Made by a program: the position numbers and the translations under genes. A stretch of 64,000 nucleotides of DNA from contig NC_067206.1 in NCBI RefSeq assembly GCF_026262505.1, positions 37,587,896-37,651,895 of the forward strand, read 5' to 3'. The notes beneath the pieces are model-generated. The model saw only the letters and a list, made by a program, of their open reading frames with translations, did no database searches and was not told the DNA's origin. This document shows, in pieces, positions 27,946-37,039 of the stretch (position 1 is its first letter; the number at the start of each line of letters is the position of its first letter). The DNA is from Trichomonas vaginalis G3. Taxonomy: Eukaryota; Parabasalia; Trichomonadida; Trichomonadidae.

Positions 27946-29552
27946 ATGTACGCCGCTCAGAATATAACGCCAACAGTTTTGGATGCCATGAACGGAAACG
28001 TTTCCGAATGGTATAACGAATGCGACAATGCCATTAGAAGGTCAGAAATAGTTCCTGGAACTTACGAATATACAACTGCTGTTTCTTATGGAAACGTAGG
28101 TGAGTTTGGTGAAGGTTCTTCAACAACAGTAGATATTGCTTGCGACAGGTTTCATATTATTTCTATTGACAACTCATTCTTATACGTGGAACAAGACATT
28201 GAAATAAAACCTTCTGCCAAGTTGTCTGACAAGAAAGGTTGCAATGGAATTTTCTATGTCGGATACCAATATGCTCCAGAAGTTTTCATGGGATATAAGA
28301 TATATTCTAACTCTGACTTAGTTCAAACAGTAACATGGGCAAACTATGAATGGTTCGCTTTGAGAAACTCAGTACAACCACAAGCTAGAGAACAAACAGA
28401 CCAGTATGCAACTATTGAGAAAATAAGAAGACTTGACCCTAACGTTCCAGGAGTTTATGTTAACCTTTCTGGTTCAGATGGAAATGCTGTCACTAAAGTA
28501 AAACTGAAACTTAGAGTTCCTTTGTCATCTTTCCTCATCTTCAGGTTTTTAAGATACTTGCCAAACTGGCAGGAAAAATTTCTATTGAACTTACTCCAAG
28601 CAAAAATAACTTAGTCATTGCACCAACACAAGACCCATTCACTCTTACAGAAGTAGAGGGAACAAATAAAACGTCATTCGCCGACTTTTGCAAAGACAAA
28701 GTTGACTTAGACTTTGGTTTCTCAAACCTCAACACTGAAGTAAACTATTATTTCAATGCTGCTGGAACTGCTTGGGACTCAGTTAAGTTCACATGCGAAA
28801 AGTTTGAATGCAAGAGAATAGAAAGCAGACTTGCAGTCTATATGTTGGACCCAGATATTTCAAATGCTTTAGCTGCCAAATATATTGCAGTTCCACTTAT
28901 GTTCCCTATACACCAAATATCTGTCAAAGACTTTGCAGGTGAAGTTGGAAACCAAAGTGCTGACCCAGGTGCAAGAACAGATATTGCTTTAACAACTGCA
29001 ATGAAACATGCAGATACTATGTTTGTTCTTTTCAGACAAACTATAAATGACTATTCTTGTTTCTACAACCCTGGTATTAAATATCATATAAACATAGATG
29101 GCAAATATTATCCAAGAGAAGAATATTCTACAGTTGAAGATATGAGGTCATACAACTTGACATTAGATGCTATGAACTTTAACAACAACTTCACAACAAC
29201 CATTAACCCTGAAATGCAAAGTTCTATTATGCCATATGTGAAAGTATGGACTCATACAGGAGGTCAAAAAACTCAATATACAAATGGAGACCGTTCAAAC
29301 TTTTGGCTTGGCATTCCATTTGCTGACTCAGAAGACTTTATGGGTGGTATTTCAACTGTTGGTACAGTTCAAATACAATATACTGGTGACAGAGACGGTC
29401 CAGATGAATTGAAAGCAAAGAAGTTTACAAAACCAATAGCACTTTTCACGGAAGATGCTCTTTTGAAGATTCGTTCGATGAAACCTGCTGGGGCTCCTCA
29501 GATTGGCATAACGACAGCTTCCATCGAGCAGATTTTGGCAGCAGGTCAGTAA
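27946..29552 (+). pseudogene. Polinton B major capsid protein (double jelly-roll type), broken
   Basis: The span encodes a beta-rich protein beginning MYAAQNITPTVLDAMNGNVS. It includes CDRFHIISIDNSFLYVEQDI and PEVFMGYKIYSNSDLVQTVT in its first third. YMLDPDISNALAAKYIAVPL and LFRQTINDYSCFYNPGIKYH follow in the second half, and it ends near ASIEQILAAGQ. Alternating strand pattern, total length (~530 codons) and position upstream of small capsid-block genes match Polinton major capsid proteins, whose double jelly-roll fold builds icosahedral virions. The gene has about two breaks and is a fossil copy. The assignment rests on composition and gene order, without a structure search. Confidence 0.65.
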
Positions 29553-29864
29553 GTTGTTCTTGAACTGACTTCTCTCCGTCAAATATTGACAGTACGCCAG
29601 TTTTGACATAATATTGTATTATAAACTTTCCTTTAGAAATATCTGTAAGTTTTGAAGTTATATTTTTGTCTGCTTCAAGAACTTTCACCATTTCAGTTAT
29701 ACCAACCTTCTTTGCTTTATGAAAATATTTTGGTTCAGCAAAGACTGCTATTCTATAACATTTTCCATTGTTTGTTAAAGAACTATTCTGTCAATGTATT
29801 TGTATTGTTTGTGTGTGTAAACTTTGTTCTGCTTCAATTCGAAGAGATACTCGAATACGTCCAT
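29446..29864 (-). pseudogene. Small Polinton B gene opposite the capsid block (broken)
   Basis: On the minus strand an ATG at 29864 opens MDVFEYLFELKQNKVYTHKQ. Related coding-looking sequence continues to about 29446 (AVFAEPKYFHKAKKVGITEM, then KLTDISKGKFIIQYYVKTGV). It is broken about once and its end overlaps the 3' end of the capsid gene on the other strand. I recognise no family. Opposite orientation to its neighbours suggests its own promoter: a TTTTTATTCTAAGTAAAATG spacer lies right beside its start, facing the next plus-strand gene. Confidence 0.35.
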
Positions 29865-29882
29865 CTTTTTATTCTAAGTAAA

Positions 29883-30463
29883 ATGTCATTTCCGAAAAAT
29901 AGAAGCGTAAGTGTTTCAAAAGGTTTAATGCGGGGTGGCAGATGTGAAGTTAAATTCACCAACTCAAAAAACAGTCAAAGTGTTATTGTCAATGTCAAGA
30001 CAGAGATGTTGAAAAGTGGGAAACCATACGAGGCACGAAGATGGTATAACAATTGTTCCTGTAAAAGAACAACCAACATATCCTGAAGTTAGCAGAGACT
30101 AAGTTCTGTTGCAGATATTCGAAACGACTACCAACAACTGAAAGACAAACTTCAAACTCAGGAGAAGATTTGTCAAGCTTTAAGTATAATGTTAAACTTG
30201 GTCGAACACAACCCTGTAAAAGTGAACTCATATGTCATTGCACCTCATGAAGTTTTGAAAGAACTATTGAAAACTTTTGACAGAGGCAGACGATATAAAC
30301 ATCAAAGAAATAGAACCGACGTTAGTTGCTGTGGTGTTTCATATAATGTCATTGACAAATATACGTTATGAAAGGAGGTGAAACGTTGAACTTAAAATAT
30401 AGTTTCCCAGACGTTATAAAAATATTTGACGACCACAACATTTCATTAAAGTTTATTTGCTAA
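29883..30463 (+). pseudogene. Small basic capsid-block protein (broken)
   Basis: It starts MSFPKNRSVSVSKGLMRGGR, a Ser/Arg-rich basic N-terminus, and coding-looking sequence continues through LQTQEKICQALSIMLNLVEH to about 30463. About three breaks make it a fossil. The basic start and the position between the capsid gene and the other minor genes suggest a small virion or DNA-binding protein; no family recognised. The start is preceded by TTTTTATTCTAAGTAAAATG, one of the clearest TCTA-type spacers in the element. Confidence 0.4.
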
Positions 30464-30469
30464 GTAAAA

Positions 30470-30727
30470 ATGTCAAAACTTCTTGAAAGATGTTTGAAGA
30501 AAAATAATATAGACTTTATTTCATGTAAAGGACTTTACACACTTTTGAACGATATGAAAGACCCTGTTTTGTTTGTTCGTGTAGACAAAGGAAAGTTCTA
30601 TGTCTTTACAAAATATTTGAACTTCTTAGACAGAGAACTTCAAGAAACGCCATGTGAAAGTTTAGATGAAGTTCTTCTCCACTTTCAGAAAAAACTTTTA
30701 AATATATGTAAATGGCAGAAGACATAG
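30470..30727 (+). CDS. Polinton B hypothetical protein, 85 aa
   Basis: A small open frame starting MSKLLERCLKKNNIDFISCK and ending LLNICKWQKT. It is mixed alpha/beta without membrane segment. Its end overlaps the next start (ATG at 30712) by 16 bases, which suggests tight gene packing. The spacer TTTATTTGCTAAGTAAAAATG in front of the ATG belongs to the T-run/CTA class used throughout the element. No family recognised. Confidence 0.5.
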   Translation: MSKLLERCLKKNNIDFISCKGLYTLLNDMKDPVLFVRVDKGKFYVFTKYLNFLDRELQETPCESLDEVLLHFQKKLLNICKWQKT

Positions 30728-31497
30728 TGGTTTATACTATTACGACTAAAAACCCTGAGTCATATAATTCTATAACAACAAACTTACAAAGTCCTCAAGG
30801 ACGATATTGTAAACTAACTTTAAACACAATGACGACTAAAGCCTGTTTTGCTCTTTTGACACCAAAGATTTTTATTGTTGTGAATGGTAAAAAATACTCC
30901 TTTGAAGATACTTACTCAGATATACCACCAACAGGTTTGTTGACTTATTTAATACTTTAAGGACGAGTGTAACATGTGCTGCAACTAGAGCAGGTTTCAT
31001 TATGTTTGGATGTCCGACTGAGTTTACTATAAACAATATGAGCTATAATACAAAACTTATATCTGGTTTTTACTACCAACAGTTCCTATAACAGGAAAAG
31101 GTGTCATACAAGGAATGTCTATTCCATTGACTTTAAGTACACCTATTTTATATATTGTTTCAAACTTAGGTTCAAAGTGTTATTCGAATGTCGACAGAAA
31201 CTACTATGCAAAAGATACTCATGCGTATAAACAACACTTTCTCTGCTGTTTGCCTATTGTTCATTCGAATGCAGAGTTTTCAGCTTTAGTAAACTCAAAC
31301 ACTTTAGCAAACATAAACTTAACCTTAGTTGACGCAAACTTTGTTCCTGTAAAACTTTTATGTCCTATGTATTTGTCAATGACGGCAGAAAGTTTCGAAT
31401 TGGAAGATGCAACTGGTGTGAAAGTATTGTATTACAAGAACAACTTCAACAACAAATAGCTCAAGAACAACAAATGCAACAAATAGCTCAAGAATAA
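30712..31497 (+). pseudogene. Candidate minor capsid (penton-type) protein, broken
   Basis: It starts MAEDIVVYTITTKNPESYNS. Later parts read MSIPLTLSTPILYIVSNLGS and IVHSNAEFSALVNSNTLANI, and the coding-looking sequence finishes in a Gln-rich tail near 31497. About 250 residues of beta-rich, Ser/Thr/Asn-rich sequence next to the major capsid gene fit a single jelly-roll minor capsid protein (penton), which Polintons are known to encode. The gene carries about two breaks. The 282-aa gene at 44365 is an alternative candidate for the penton role. Confidence 0.4.
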
Positions 31498-31526
31498 AAA
31501 AAAATATTTTTTTTATTTTTATAAAA

Positions 31527-32762
31527 ATGTACAGAATAGATGTTTCAGATTTTTATGACTTCCAAACATTCAGAAATATGTGTCCATTTCGAGACTATAA
31601 CAAAGCAGTCGAGAATTTGAAACGTTTAGTCATTTATGTCGACTCTGCCCCAGAATGTTATGTTATGAAAGAATGGGATGTAGTCTTTAACAAACCAAGA
31701 GCAACAATAGTTTCAGAACAAGAATGTAGACAGAAACTTAAGAAAATAAAAGTTGTACAAGTTGGCATGAAGATGTTAGATGCTTGGGATATCTTATTGT
31801 CAAAGTTAGAAGATTTTTCAGTTCGTGGTATAAAGTTCTATACACCATCTCCAAACTTCTATTCTATCTTCACTGGATATAAATACGAACAAGTAGAATG
31901 GAAAGAAAATATTATAGAAGCTTGGTTAGACCATGTCAAAGAAATTATATGCAATGGAAACGAAAGAGTCTATGAGTATATCTTATGTTGGTTTGCAAAC
32001 ATCTTACAACATCCAAGTGCTAAAAATGAAACTGCTCTCATTATAATTGGAAAACAAGGAACAGGTAAGAACACATTCTTTACAGATATCTTATGCAAAC
32101 TGTTAGAGGGCTATTCGAACCCTAATATGACAAACTTAGAAAACATCTGCGGTAAATTTAACTCTTCAATAGAGAATATGAAACTTATAGTATGTAACGA
32201 ACTTCAAAGTATAGATACAACAAAAGTTTTGAACTCAGATGCTTTGAAGAGTCTTATAACAGACAAAGTTGGAGTTGTTGAAAGAAAATATAAAGACCAA
32301 AGAGTTTGTGAAAATGTTGCAAATTTCATTATGGTTTCAAACAATGCTGTTCCGATGAAGTTAGAAAGTTCTGACAGAAGATATGTAGTTGTCAGAACGT
32401 CAGATTCTCATATGCAAGATACAGAATATTTTGACGACTTAGCAGAAACTTTGACATCTGACTTTTACAACCACTTGTTCTCATATTTTATGACATTAGA
32501 TATTTCAAAGTTCAATCCAAGACAAATTCCACATACCGAAGAGAGACAAACATTGTTAGAAGCAAACAAGAGTGTATATGAACTGTTCATAGATGAAACT
32601 GACTTTGAGTGTTTAGATGAAAGGTCATTGTACGATTCGTATAAACAATATTGTCAAGAATATGGTTATATGACAGCGTCTAAACGAACATTCTTGGCAA
32701 ATGTCAAAAGTCTTTTAGACGTACAGAATGGTGTATATACAAAGAAAAATTTTTCTGAGTAA
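31527..32762 (+). CDS. Superfamily 3 helicase, D5-like (411 aa)
   Basis: This is an ATP-driven DNA-unwinding enzyme for replication. The SF3 core is clear: ALIIIGKQGTGKNTFFTDIL (Walker A, residues ~170-190), MKLIVCNELQSID (Walker B, ~225-237) and VANFIMVSNNAVPMKLESSD with RRYVVV (motif C and arginine finger, ~265-290). The C-terminal ~90 residues (YELFIDETDFECLDERSLYD, then YKQYCQEYGYMTASKRTFLA) resemble the small C-terminal DNA-binding domain of D5/phage-type helicases. I see no primase domain at the N-terminus. Virophages, Tlr elements and large DNA viruses carry such helicases; classical Polintons normally rely on polymerase B. The frame is fully open. The next gene duplicates its C-terminal domain. 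Confidence 0.88.
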   Translation: MYRIDVSDFYDFQTFRNMCPFRDYNKAVENLKRLVIYVDSAPECYVMKEWDVVFNKPRATIVSEQECRQKLKKIKVVQVGMKMLDAWDILLSKLEDFSVRGIKFYTPSPNFYSIFTGYKYEQVEWKENIIEAWLDHVKEIICNGNERVYEYILCWFANILQHPSAKNETALIIIGKQGTGKNTFFTDILCKLLEGYSNPNMTNLENICGKFNSSIENMKLIVCNELQSIDTTKVLNSDALKSLITDKVGVVERKYKDQRVCENVANFIMVSNNAVPMKLESSDRRYVVVRTSDSHMQDTEYFDDLAETLTSDFYNHLFSYFMTLDISKFNPRQIPHTEERQTLLEANKSVYELFIDETDFECLDERSLYDSYKQYCQEYGYMTASKRTFLANVKSLLDVQNGVYTKKNFSE

Positions 32763-32800
32763 ATTTTAAAAAAAATATTTTTTTTATCCGATAGAAAAAG

Positions 32801-33121
32801 ATGACAGAAAAATTAACTTTTTACATAGCGCCAAACCCTTCTTGCCCACATCTTTTTAAGCCACAATATATAGACATAGAACTAAATAGAGAAAGCGAAA
32901 TTCTACAAACAGAAGAAACATATAGAGACCTAGATAACGAAAATGGATATGCGCTATTCTGGTTAGATTGTCCTTATGAAATGTATGAAAAAAAGGCTTT
33001 ATATGAAGAATATAGAAAATATTGTCATGAAAACGATATAAGACCAAGCTCTAGAGAAAAATTCTATGCTGGTATAAAACATCTTTTCGAAGTTCGGAAT
33101 GGCAAATATATAAAGAAATAA
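32801..33121 (+). CDS. Stand-alone copy of the helicase C-terminal domain (106 aa)
   Basis: The last ~50 residues (YEMYEKKALYEEYRKYCHEN, then SSREKFYAGIKHLFEVRNGK) align with the end of the helicase (LYDSYKQYCQEYGYMTASKR, then FLANVKSLLDVQNGVYTKK), about 45% identical by eye. The N-terminal half (MTEKLTFYIAPNPSCPHLFK) is different. The intergenic sequences after the helicase (32748-32800) and after this gene (33119-33172) are also near copies (TTTTTCTGAGTAAATTTTAA, T-run, ATCCGATAGAAAA). The gene therefore arose by tandem duplication of the 3' part of the helicase together with the following promoter. It could be a DNA-binding adaptor or a competitor of the helicase. Confidence 0.7.
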   Translation: MTEKLTFYIAPNPSCPHLFKPQYIDIELNRESEILQTEETYRDLDNENGYALFWLDCPYEMYEKKALYEEYRKYCHENDIRPSSREKFYAGIKHLFEVRNGKYIKK

Positions 33122-33172
33122 TTTTTCTGAGTAAATTTTAAAAAAAAAATATTTTTTTATCCGATAGAAAAG

Positions 33173-33592
33173 ATGACGAAATTCATCTCAGTAAATAAGT
33201 ACATGTCAGGACTTAAAGAAGAACTAGACCCATTCACATATTTGAATGTTTACTTCTACCATTTTGAAAAGTCTTCATTCAGCAAAGTTTGGAACATCGA
33301 ACCAGTTAAGTTTGCTATTGTGACTAAAAATGGTGCGAAATTTGAAGACTTAGACATAGAAGGTTTGTTAGCAGTCAAAGAAAGTTTTGACAGAAGGTTT
33401 TCAAACCTTAAAGAAGGCAAAGCATACAAACTTGTTATACCTTATGAACCAAAGAAAGCAGACGACTATGAATATTATGAGTCTAAAGTTGTAGAAGTTC
33501 AAGGTAAATTGGGTAAAAAGATTTTAGAGTCTAAGCCAGTGTTTACTCCTAAAGAGGAAGAGAACATTGACATTGACCCAGAAATGTTCTAA
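33173..33592 (+). CDS. Polinton B hypothetical protein, 139 aa
   Basis: It starts MTKFISVNKYMSGLKEELDP and ends ENIDIDPEMF. The middle part (KFAIVTKNGAKFEDLDIEGL, then RFSNLKEGKAYKLVIPYEPK) suggests an OB-fold or single-strand-binding-like protein, which would suit its position directly after the helicase genes, but I see no diagnostic motif. The acidic C-terminal tail is a feature shared with single-strand-binding proteins. Its promoter spacer is the duplicated ATCCGATAGAAAAG sequence. It ends 16 bp before the stop of the converging 150-aa gene. Confidence 0.55.
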   Translation: MTKFISVNKYMSGLKEELDPFTYLNVYFYHFEKSSFSKVWNIEPVKFAIVTKNGAKFEDLDIEGLLAVKESFDRRFSNLKEGKAYKLVIPYEPKKADDYEYYESKVVEVQGKLGKKILESKPVFTPKEEENIDIDPEMF

Positions 33593-33608
33593 AAATAAAA
33601 TTTTATTT

Positions 33609-34061
33609 TTACATGTCAAATTTCTTTTTCTCTGGAACTGGTTCAGGTTCTTTCTTCTCTTCTTCTACTTTCTTTTCTTTCTTTTCTTTCTTCTTCTTTT
33701 CTGGTGGAGTTATGTCAAATTTCTCCGAACCATATTTATGTAAAAGTTCTTTGTCCTTTAATAGCTCATCTATTCTGTTTTCTATTTCATCTTCAAGAAC
33801 AGCGCATGTGTCTTCTTTGCATTCTAAGAACTTTTGTTGGACTTCATCTTTCCAATCGGCGTCATCTCTGTCAACAAGTCTGTCATTGACAAATTTTAAG
33901 ACTGCTCTGCTTAATGTTTTATGGTTCTTGTCATATTCCCAGAAACAGAACTTTAGAACAAATTCCCCTTTCTTGTTTACACTATGTAAGATTTTATGGT
34001 CGACAGATGTTTTGCTGTCGAAAAGCTTGTCTCGAATATAGATAGCGAAATCGCTAGACAT
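33609..34061 (-). CDS. Polinton B hypothetical protein with Lys/Glu-rich tail, 150 aa
   Basis: It starts MSSDFAIYIRDKLFDSKTSV. A globular N-terminal half (~100 aa, with NKKGEFVLKFCFWEYDKNHK) is followed by a low-complexity tail (PPEKKKKEKKEKKVEEEKKE). I recognise no family. It is divergent from the packaging ATPase with only 36 bp between start codons, so the two are probably co-expressed. It may be a virion or packaging accessory protein; that is inference from position. Frames on the opposite strand in this stretch are shadows. Confidence 0.55.
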   Translation of the reverse strand: MSSDFAIYIRDKLFDSKTSVDHKILHSVNKKGEFVLKFCFWEYDKNHKTLSRAVLKFVNDRLVDRDDADWKDEVQQKFLECKEDTCAVLEDEIENRIDELLKDKELLHKYGSEKFDITPPEKKKKEKKEKKVEEEKKEPEPVPEKKKFDM

Positions 34062-34097
34062 TTTCTAAAAGATAAAAATTTTAATTTTTCTAAAAAT
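34062..34097. promoter_or_regulatory. 36-bp divergent promoter between the 150-aa gene and the ATPase
   Basis: The whole spacer is A/T with two TTTTCTAAAA-type cores (TTTTCTAAAAGATAAAAA and TTTTTCTAAAAATATG). A T-run, a TCTA-like core and an A-run ending in ATG appear on both sides. No other space is available for two promoters. Confidence 0.55.
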
Positions 34098-34975
34098 ATG
34101 TTAGAAAAAAAGTTTGCTGACATTGACAAAAAATTTGAGAATGTTTTGAAGAAGAACAAGAAGAAATTAGAAAATGCTCAGATAAAGCCTATACATGACA
34201 AGTTCTTATTTGCTCAGAATGGTATATAACAGGTCTAATTGCACCACCTGGGTCGGGTAAGACTTTCACTTATCTTAAAATGGCTGCACAACAACAAGAA
34301 CTAGATGAGAAGAACCCATTCTATGAGTTAGTTGTCATTTGTAGTACTTCTGGTCAATTTGACCAAACCGTCAATTCGTTCAAAGATATTATAAAGAAGT
34401 CTAAGTTAGTATGTATAAAGGATACTGAGTTGTTAGATTGGATAAAGAAGTACCAAAGAAGGGTTTTGAAGTACAATGCTATAAATGAGTATATAAATTC
34501 GAAGTTTAAAGACCCAAATGAGGAAATGCAGAGAATATTAGAGAAGAAACACTTCAGAAACAAACAGAAAGAGATAGAATACATTTCGAAGAAATTGCAA
34601 TCTTACGATTGGAAGACTTACCCTCACAGATGTCTTCTTATCTTAGATGATTTCGCCTCTCATCCTTTGTTAAAGAATAGAGAACAAGACATGTGTCGAA
34701 TTCTTAAGAAGCTCAGACACTTTAACATCTCAGTTGTCATTTGTGTACAGACAGCAAAGAGTTTAAGTAAGGATGTAAAGAGAATACTTACTGACATTGT
34801 ACTTTTCCCCGGATTGTCCGAAGACGATTTCATGGAACTTATGAAAGAGTCCATGGCAGGTAAGTTTGACAGACATGAACTATGGGAGAAGTACAAAGTC
34901 ATACAAGACCCTCATACTTCTTTCAGAATTCATATCTACGCAAACAAAGTTCAAATTGTAAAAAGTCAAGCGTAA
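34098..34975 (+). pseudogene. Genome-packaging ATPase, A32/FtsK-HerA type (broken)
   Basis: The protein would pump the element's DNA into capsids. Diagnostic parts are the Walker A sequence GLIAPPGSGKTFTYLKMAAQ near 34230-34285, the Walker B sequence RCLLILDDFASHPLL, and HFNISVVICVQTAKSLSKDV downstream, the usual Gln-containing sensor region of A32-like ATPases. The main open part covers ~230 codons and ends in VQIVKSQA. About one break separates it from its start at 34098, so this copy is a fossil. Neighbours (capsid genes to the left, divergent 150-aa gene) are consistent with a packaging module. Confidence 0.8.
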
Positions 34976-34989
34976 AAAATGTAAGTGTT

Positions 34990-35370
34990 TTAGTCTTAGT
35001 CTGTTGTGGTGCTGGGGCTGTCGGTTCTTCTGGCTTTGGAAGACATTCAGGAAGAGGAACGTCAGTCATCCGTTTGTGTCCTGTCGGAAGGAAGAACTTT
35101 TCCAGTTGTCGGGAAATTTTTTTCTGTCGGAAGGAAAAACTTTTTCTGTTGGAAGGAAAAACTTTTTCTGTTGGAAGGAAAAACTTTTTCTGAAGTTCGA
35201 CCAAAAAGTTCTCAATTTTCGAAAATTTGAATGGTTTACGGACGAACAACAGGAAATTTTTTTCCAGTTGTCGGGAAATTTTTTTCTTGTCGGAAGGAAG
35301 GACTCGGAATGCCAGAAGGAAGGACTCGGAATGCCAGAAGGAAGGACTCGGAATGCCAGAAGGATTTGAC
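34990..35370. repeat. Low-complexity direct and inverted repeat block after the ATPase
   Basis: Three repeat types are mixed. GGAAGGAAAAACTTTTTCTG occurs in ~21-bp steps at 35130-35190. TTTCCAGTTGTCGGGAAATT is present twice, near 35098 and 35257. CCAGAAGGAAGGACTCGGAA is repeated three times at a 22-bp step (35290-35362). The block contains no long real gene, although both strands are open because of the repeats. Frequent TTCC/GGAA alternation lets it form hairpins. Confidence 0.7.
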
Positions 35371-35435
35371 AAGACAATTTACCTTATAGAGCTACCTGAG
35401 CCATCTGAAGTCAAGCGTAAAAATAAATGGTTCAT

Positions 35436-36263
35436 TTACTCTGCTTGTTTGAAGTTGTCAAAATACTCTGTTATTTTTTCCTTTAACAATGGCAAATCTT
35501 CTTTGAAGGTAAGTATTGTACAACCTTTAATATCATAGTGTGTTTGAGGTAAAGTATCTTGAACTATTTGTTTCACATCTTCATTTGGTGTCATTGAAAT
35601 CGGTAAGTTTTCGCGATAGAACCAATTTCTGTCAGATTTGTAAATCTTAGCAAGGTCGTAAAAGCTTTTGTTGTTTCTTCTGACTAAATGCAACATAACC
35701 ATATCTCTGTCTTCTTCATTTTCCATCTCTTCAGTATAAATCATATACTTATAGTTCTTTTCCTTTCCTTTTGGTACCGAACGTGGTATTCTTTTCTGTA
35801 TGTTTTTGTCTTTTGCTTCAATGACTTCATCTTTTGCATGAAGTTTCTTTTCCATCTCTTCACGTTCTTGTCTATGAATTTCGTCAAGAAGTCTGTAAAT
35901 ATACCAAGCATAACGAGGCGAAGCCCATATTGCAACAGCATTTACTAAAAGTCTATGAACATACCAGCCTCTCAAACCATTTGGCAAATTTTTACGATTT
36001 TCGTATGGAATCTCGTTCCGCGGTTTTCCTCGGGTCGCAAACATATGAGGAAATTCTTCTAAAAGTTCTTTTGTCTGTTGGTTTTCAAACCAATGATGTG
36101 CTGGCTTTGTAGAACGAAGAGCATTCAAAATACTTTGCATTTGGTACATATCGTCTTTGACCGAACGAATGAGACGTAACTGTTTGTTAAACTGAACCCA
36201 CTCATATTCTTCATTTATGGCTTCATGAACGATAGCAGTTGTTGTGTTCTCGGTTGTTGACAT
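35436..36263 (-). CDS. KilA-N domain protein (275 aa) of Polinton B
   Basis: I place the start at the ATG at 36263 (MSTTENTTTAIVHEAINEEY), at the end of the shared leader TATGTAAGGACAGATATG; the frame extends six codons upstream but without an ATG. The KilA-N region covers residues ~25-135: RLIRSVKDDMYQMQSILNAL, then HHWFENQQTKELLEEFPHMF, then GLRGWYVHRLLVNAVAIWAS and PRYAWYIYRLLDEI. A charged coiled stretch follows (EVIEAKDKNIQKRIPRSVPK). The C-terminal ~90-aa domain (YKYMIYTEEMENEEDRDMVM, LVRRNNKSF) is of the type that often accompanies KilA-N/BRO proteins. The likely role is DNA-binding regulation. The stop lies in GTAAATGAACCATTTATTTT, the same 3' flank as the other KilA-N genes. Confidence 0.82.
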   Translation of the reverse strand: MSTTENTTTAIVHEAINEEYEWVQFNKQLRLIRSVKDDMYQMQSILNALRSTKPAHHWFENQQTKELLEEFPHMFATRGKPRNEIPYENRKNLPNGLRGWYVHRLLVNAVAIWASPRYAWYIYRLLDEIHRQEREEMEKKLHAKDEVIEAKDKNIQKRIPRSVPKGKEKNYKYMIYTEEMENEEDRDMVMLHLVRRNNKSFYDLAKIYKSDRNWFYRENLPISMTPNEDVKQIVQDTLPQTHYDIKGCTILTFKEDLPLLKEKITEYFDNFKQAE

Positions 36264-36351
36264 ATCTGTCCTTACATACAAAATAAAAAAAATATTTTAT
36301 AAAAAACTAGCGTTATTTTCTTACTTTCACAAAAGACCAAAAATAAACGCT

Positions 36352-36966
36352 TTACATGTATTTTTCAGCAACTTCGTCAAATAATTTTATAGCTTTATCT
36401 ATCTCATCTACTTCAAACGTTTCTTTACCTTTCGTGGGAGCACCATACATTTTCTCAAACTTTTCAAGCAGTTCTGTTTCTGCAGCTCTCATATCGTTAA
36501 CGAACACAAACTTAACTCTATTGACTGTACTGTCATATCTTTGAGTTATATTATATGTTCTTCCTATCTTATATCTCTTTGTATTGAAGTCCTTCGGTTT
36601 CTGAACGATGTAAAGTAAGCCTTCACTGCAACGTTCCGTATCGAATGAACCATATGTTATGAAGTTATATCCAACAACTGGGTCTAACCATAACAAAACT
36701 ATTGGTATAAGACTTTTGTCGATGAGATATGCTGCAGTTCCATAGAATCTTACCGATATCATAAGCTCAGGATTTCTTGTCAAAATTTTCTGAGTTGAAG
36801 CAGTTCTAACCCAGTCGTGGGATGTTTTCTTTCCAGATAGTGTTAGAATGTCTGACAAAGAATATTTGTTGTATTTCTTTGAGTATCTTACGTTTAAATC
36901 ACCTATTCTAACCATTTTGGTGTCATTGTCTATCTTTTTAACTGTTTCAAACTCAATGTTTGTCAT
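36352..36966 (-). CDS. KilA-N plus GIY-YIG/T5orf172-like protein (204 aa)
   Basis: The N-terminal part (KMVRIGDLNVRYSKKYNKYS, then SHDWVRTASTQKILTRNPEL and IPIVLLWLDPVVGYNF) is a diverged KilA-N domain. The C-terminal ~90 residues (GLLYIVQKPKDFNTKRYKIG, then RTYNITQRYDSTVNRVKFVF and MRAAETELLEKFEKMYGAPT) match the T5orf172/MUG113 subtype of the GIY-YIG nuclease fold: Tyr-Ile near the start, YKIGRT, and the conserved E in AETELL. Such fusions are common in large DNA viruses. It may act as a DNA-binding nuclease or regulator. The leader TTTTGTATGTAAGAACAGAA precedes the ATG at 36966. The stop is followed by AAGCGTTTATTTTTGGTC, a cassette-type 3' flank. Confidence 0.8.
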   Translation of the reverse strand: MTNIEFETVKKIDNDTKMVRIGDLNVRYSKKYNKYSLSDILTLSGKKTSHDWVRTASTQKILTRNPELMISVRFYGTAAYLIDKSLIPIVLLWLDPVVGYNFITYGSFDTERCSEGLLYIVQKPKDFNTKRYKIGRTYNITQRYDSTVNRVKFVFVNDMRAAETELLEKFEKMYGAPTKGKETFEVDEIDKAIKLFDEVAEKYM

Positions 36967-37039
36967 TTTCTGTTCTTACATACAAAATAAAAAAATATTT
37001 TTTTAAAAAACTAACTTTATTTTTTCTATCTTGTATAAA

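Noticed and set aside
28842-29552. Second half of the capsid region as an independent gene
   Set aside because: It lies within one capsid-gene span with matching composition and direction; it is reported as one broken gene.
30368-30390. AAAGGAGGTGAAACG followed by TTG looks like a perfect bacterial ribosome-binding site and start
   Set aside because: The surroundings are a eukaryotic Polinton; the frame after it is short and the motif is just part of the coding-looking sequence of the small basic gene.
33609-34041. Plus-strand Ser/Phe-rich frame opposite the 150-aa gene
   Set aside because: It mirrors the Lys/Glu-rich tail of the minus-strand gene; composition is typical of a shadow frame.
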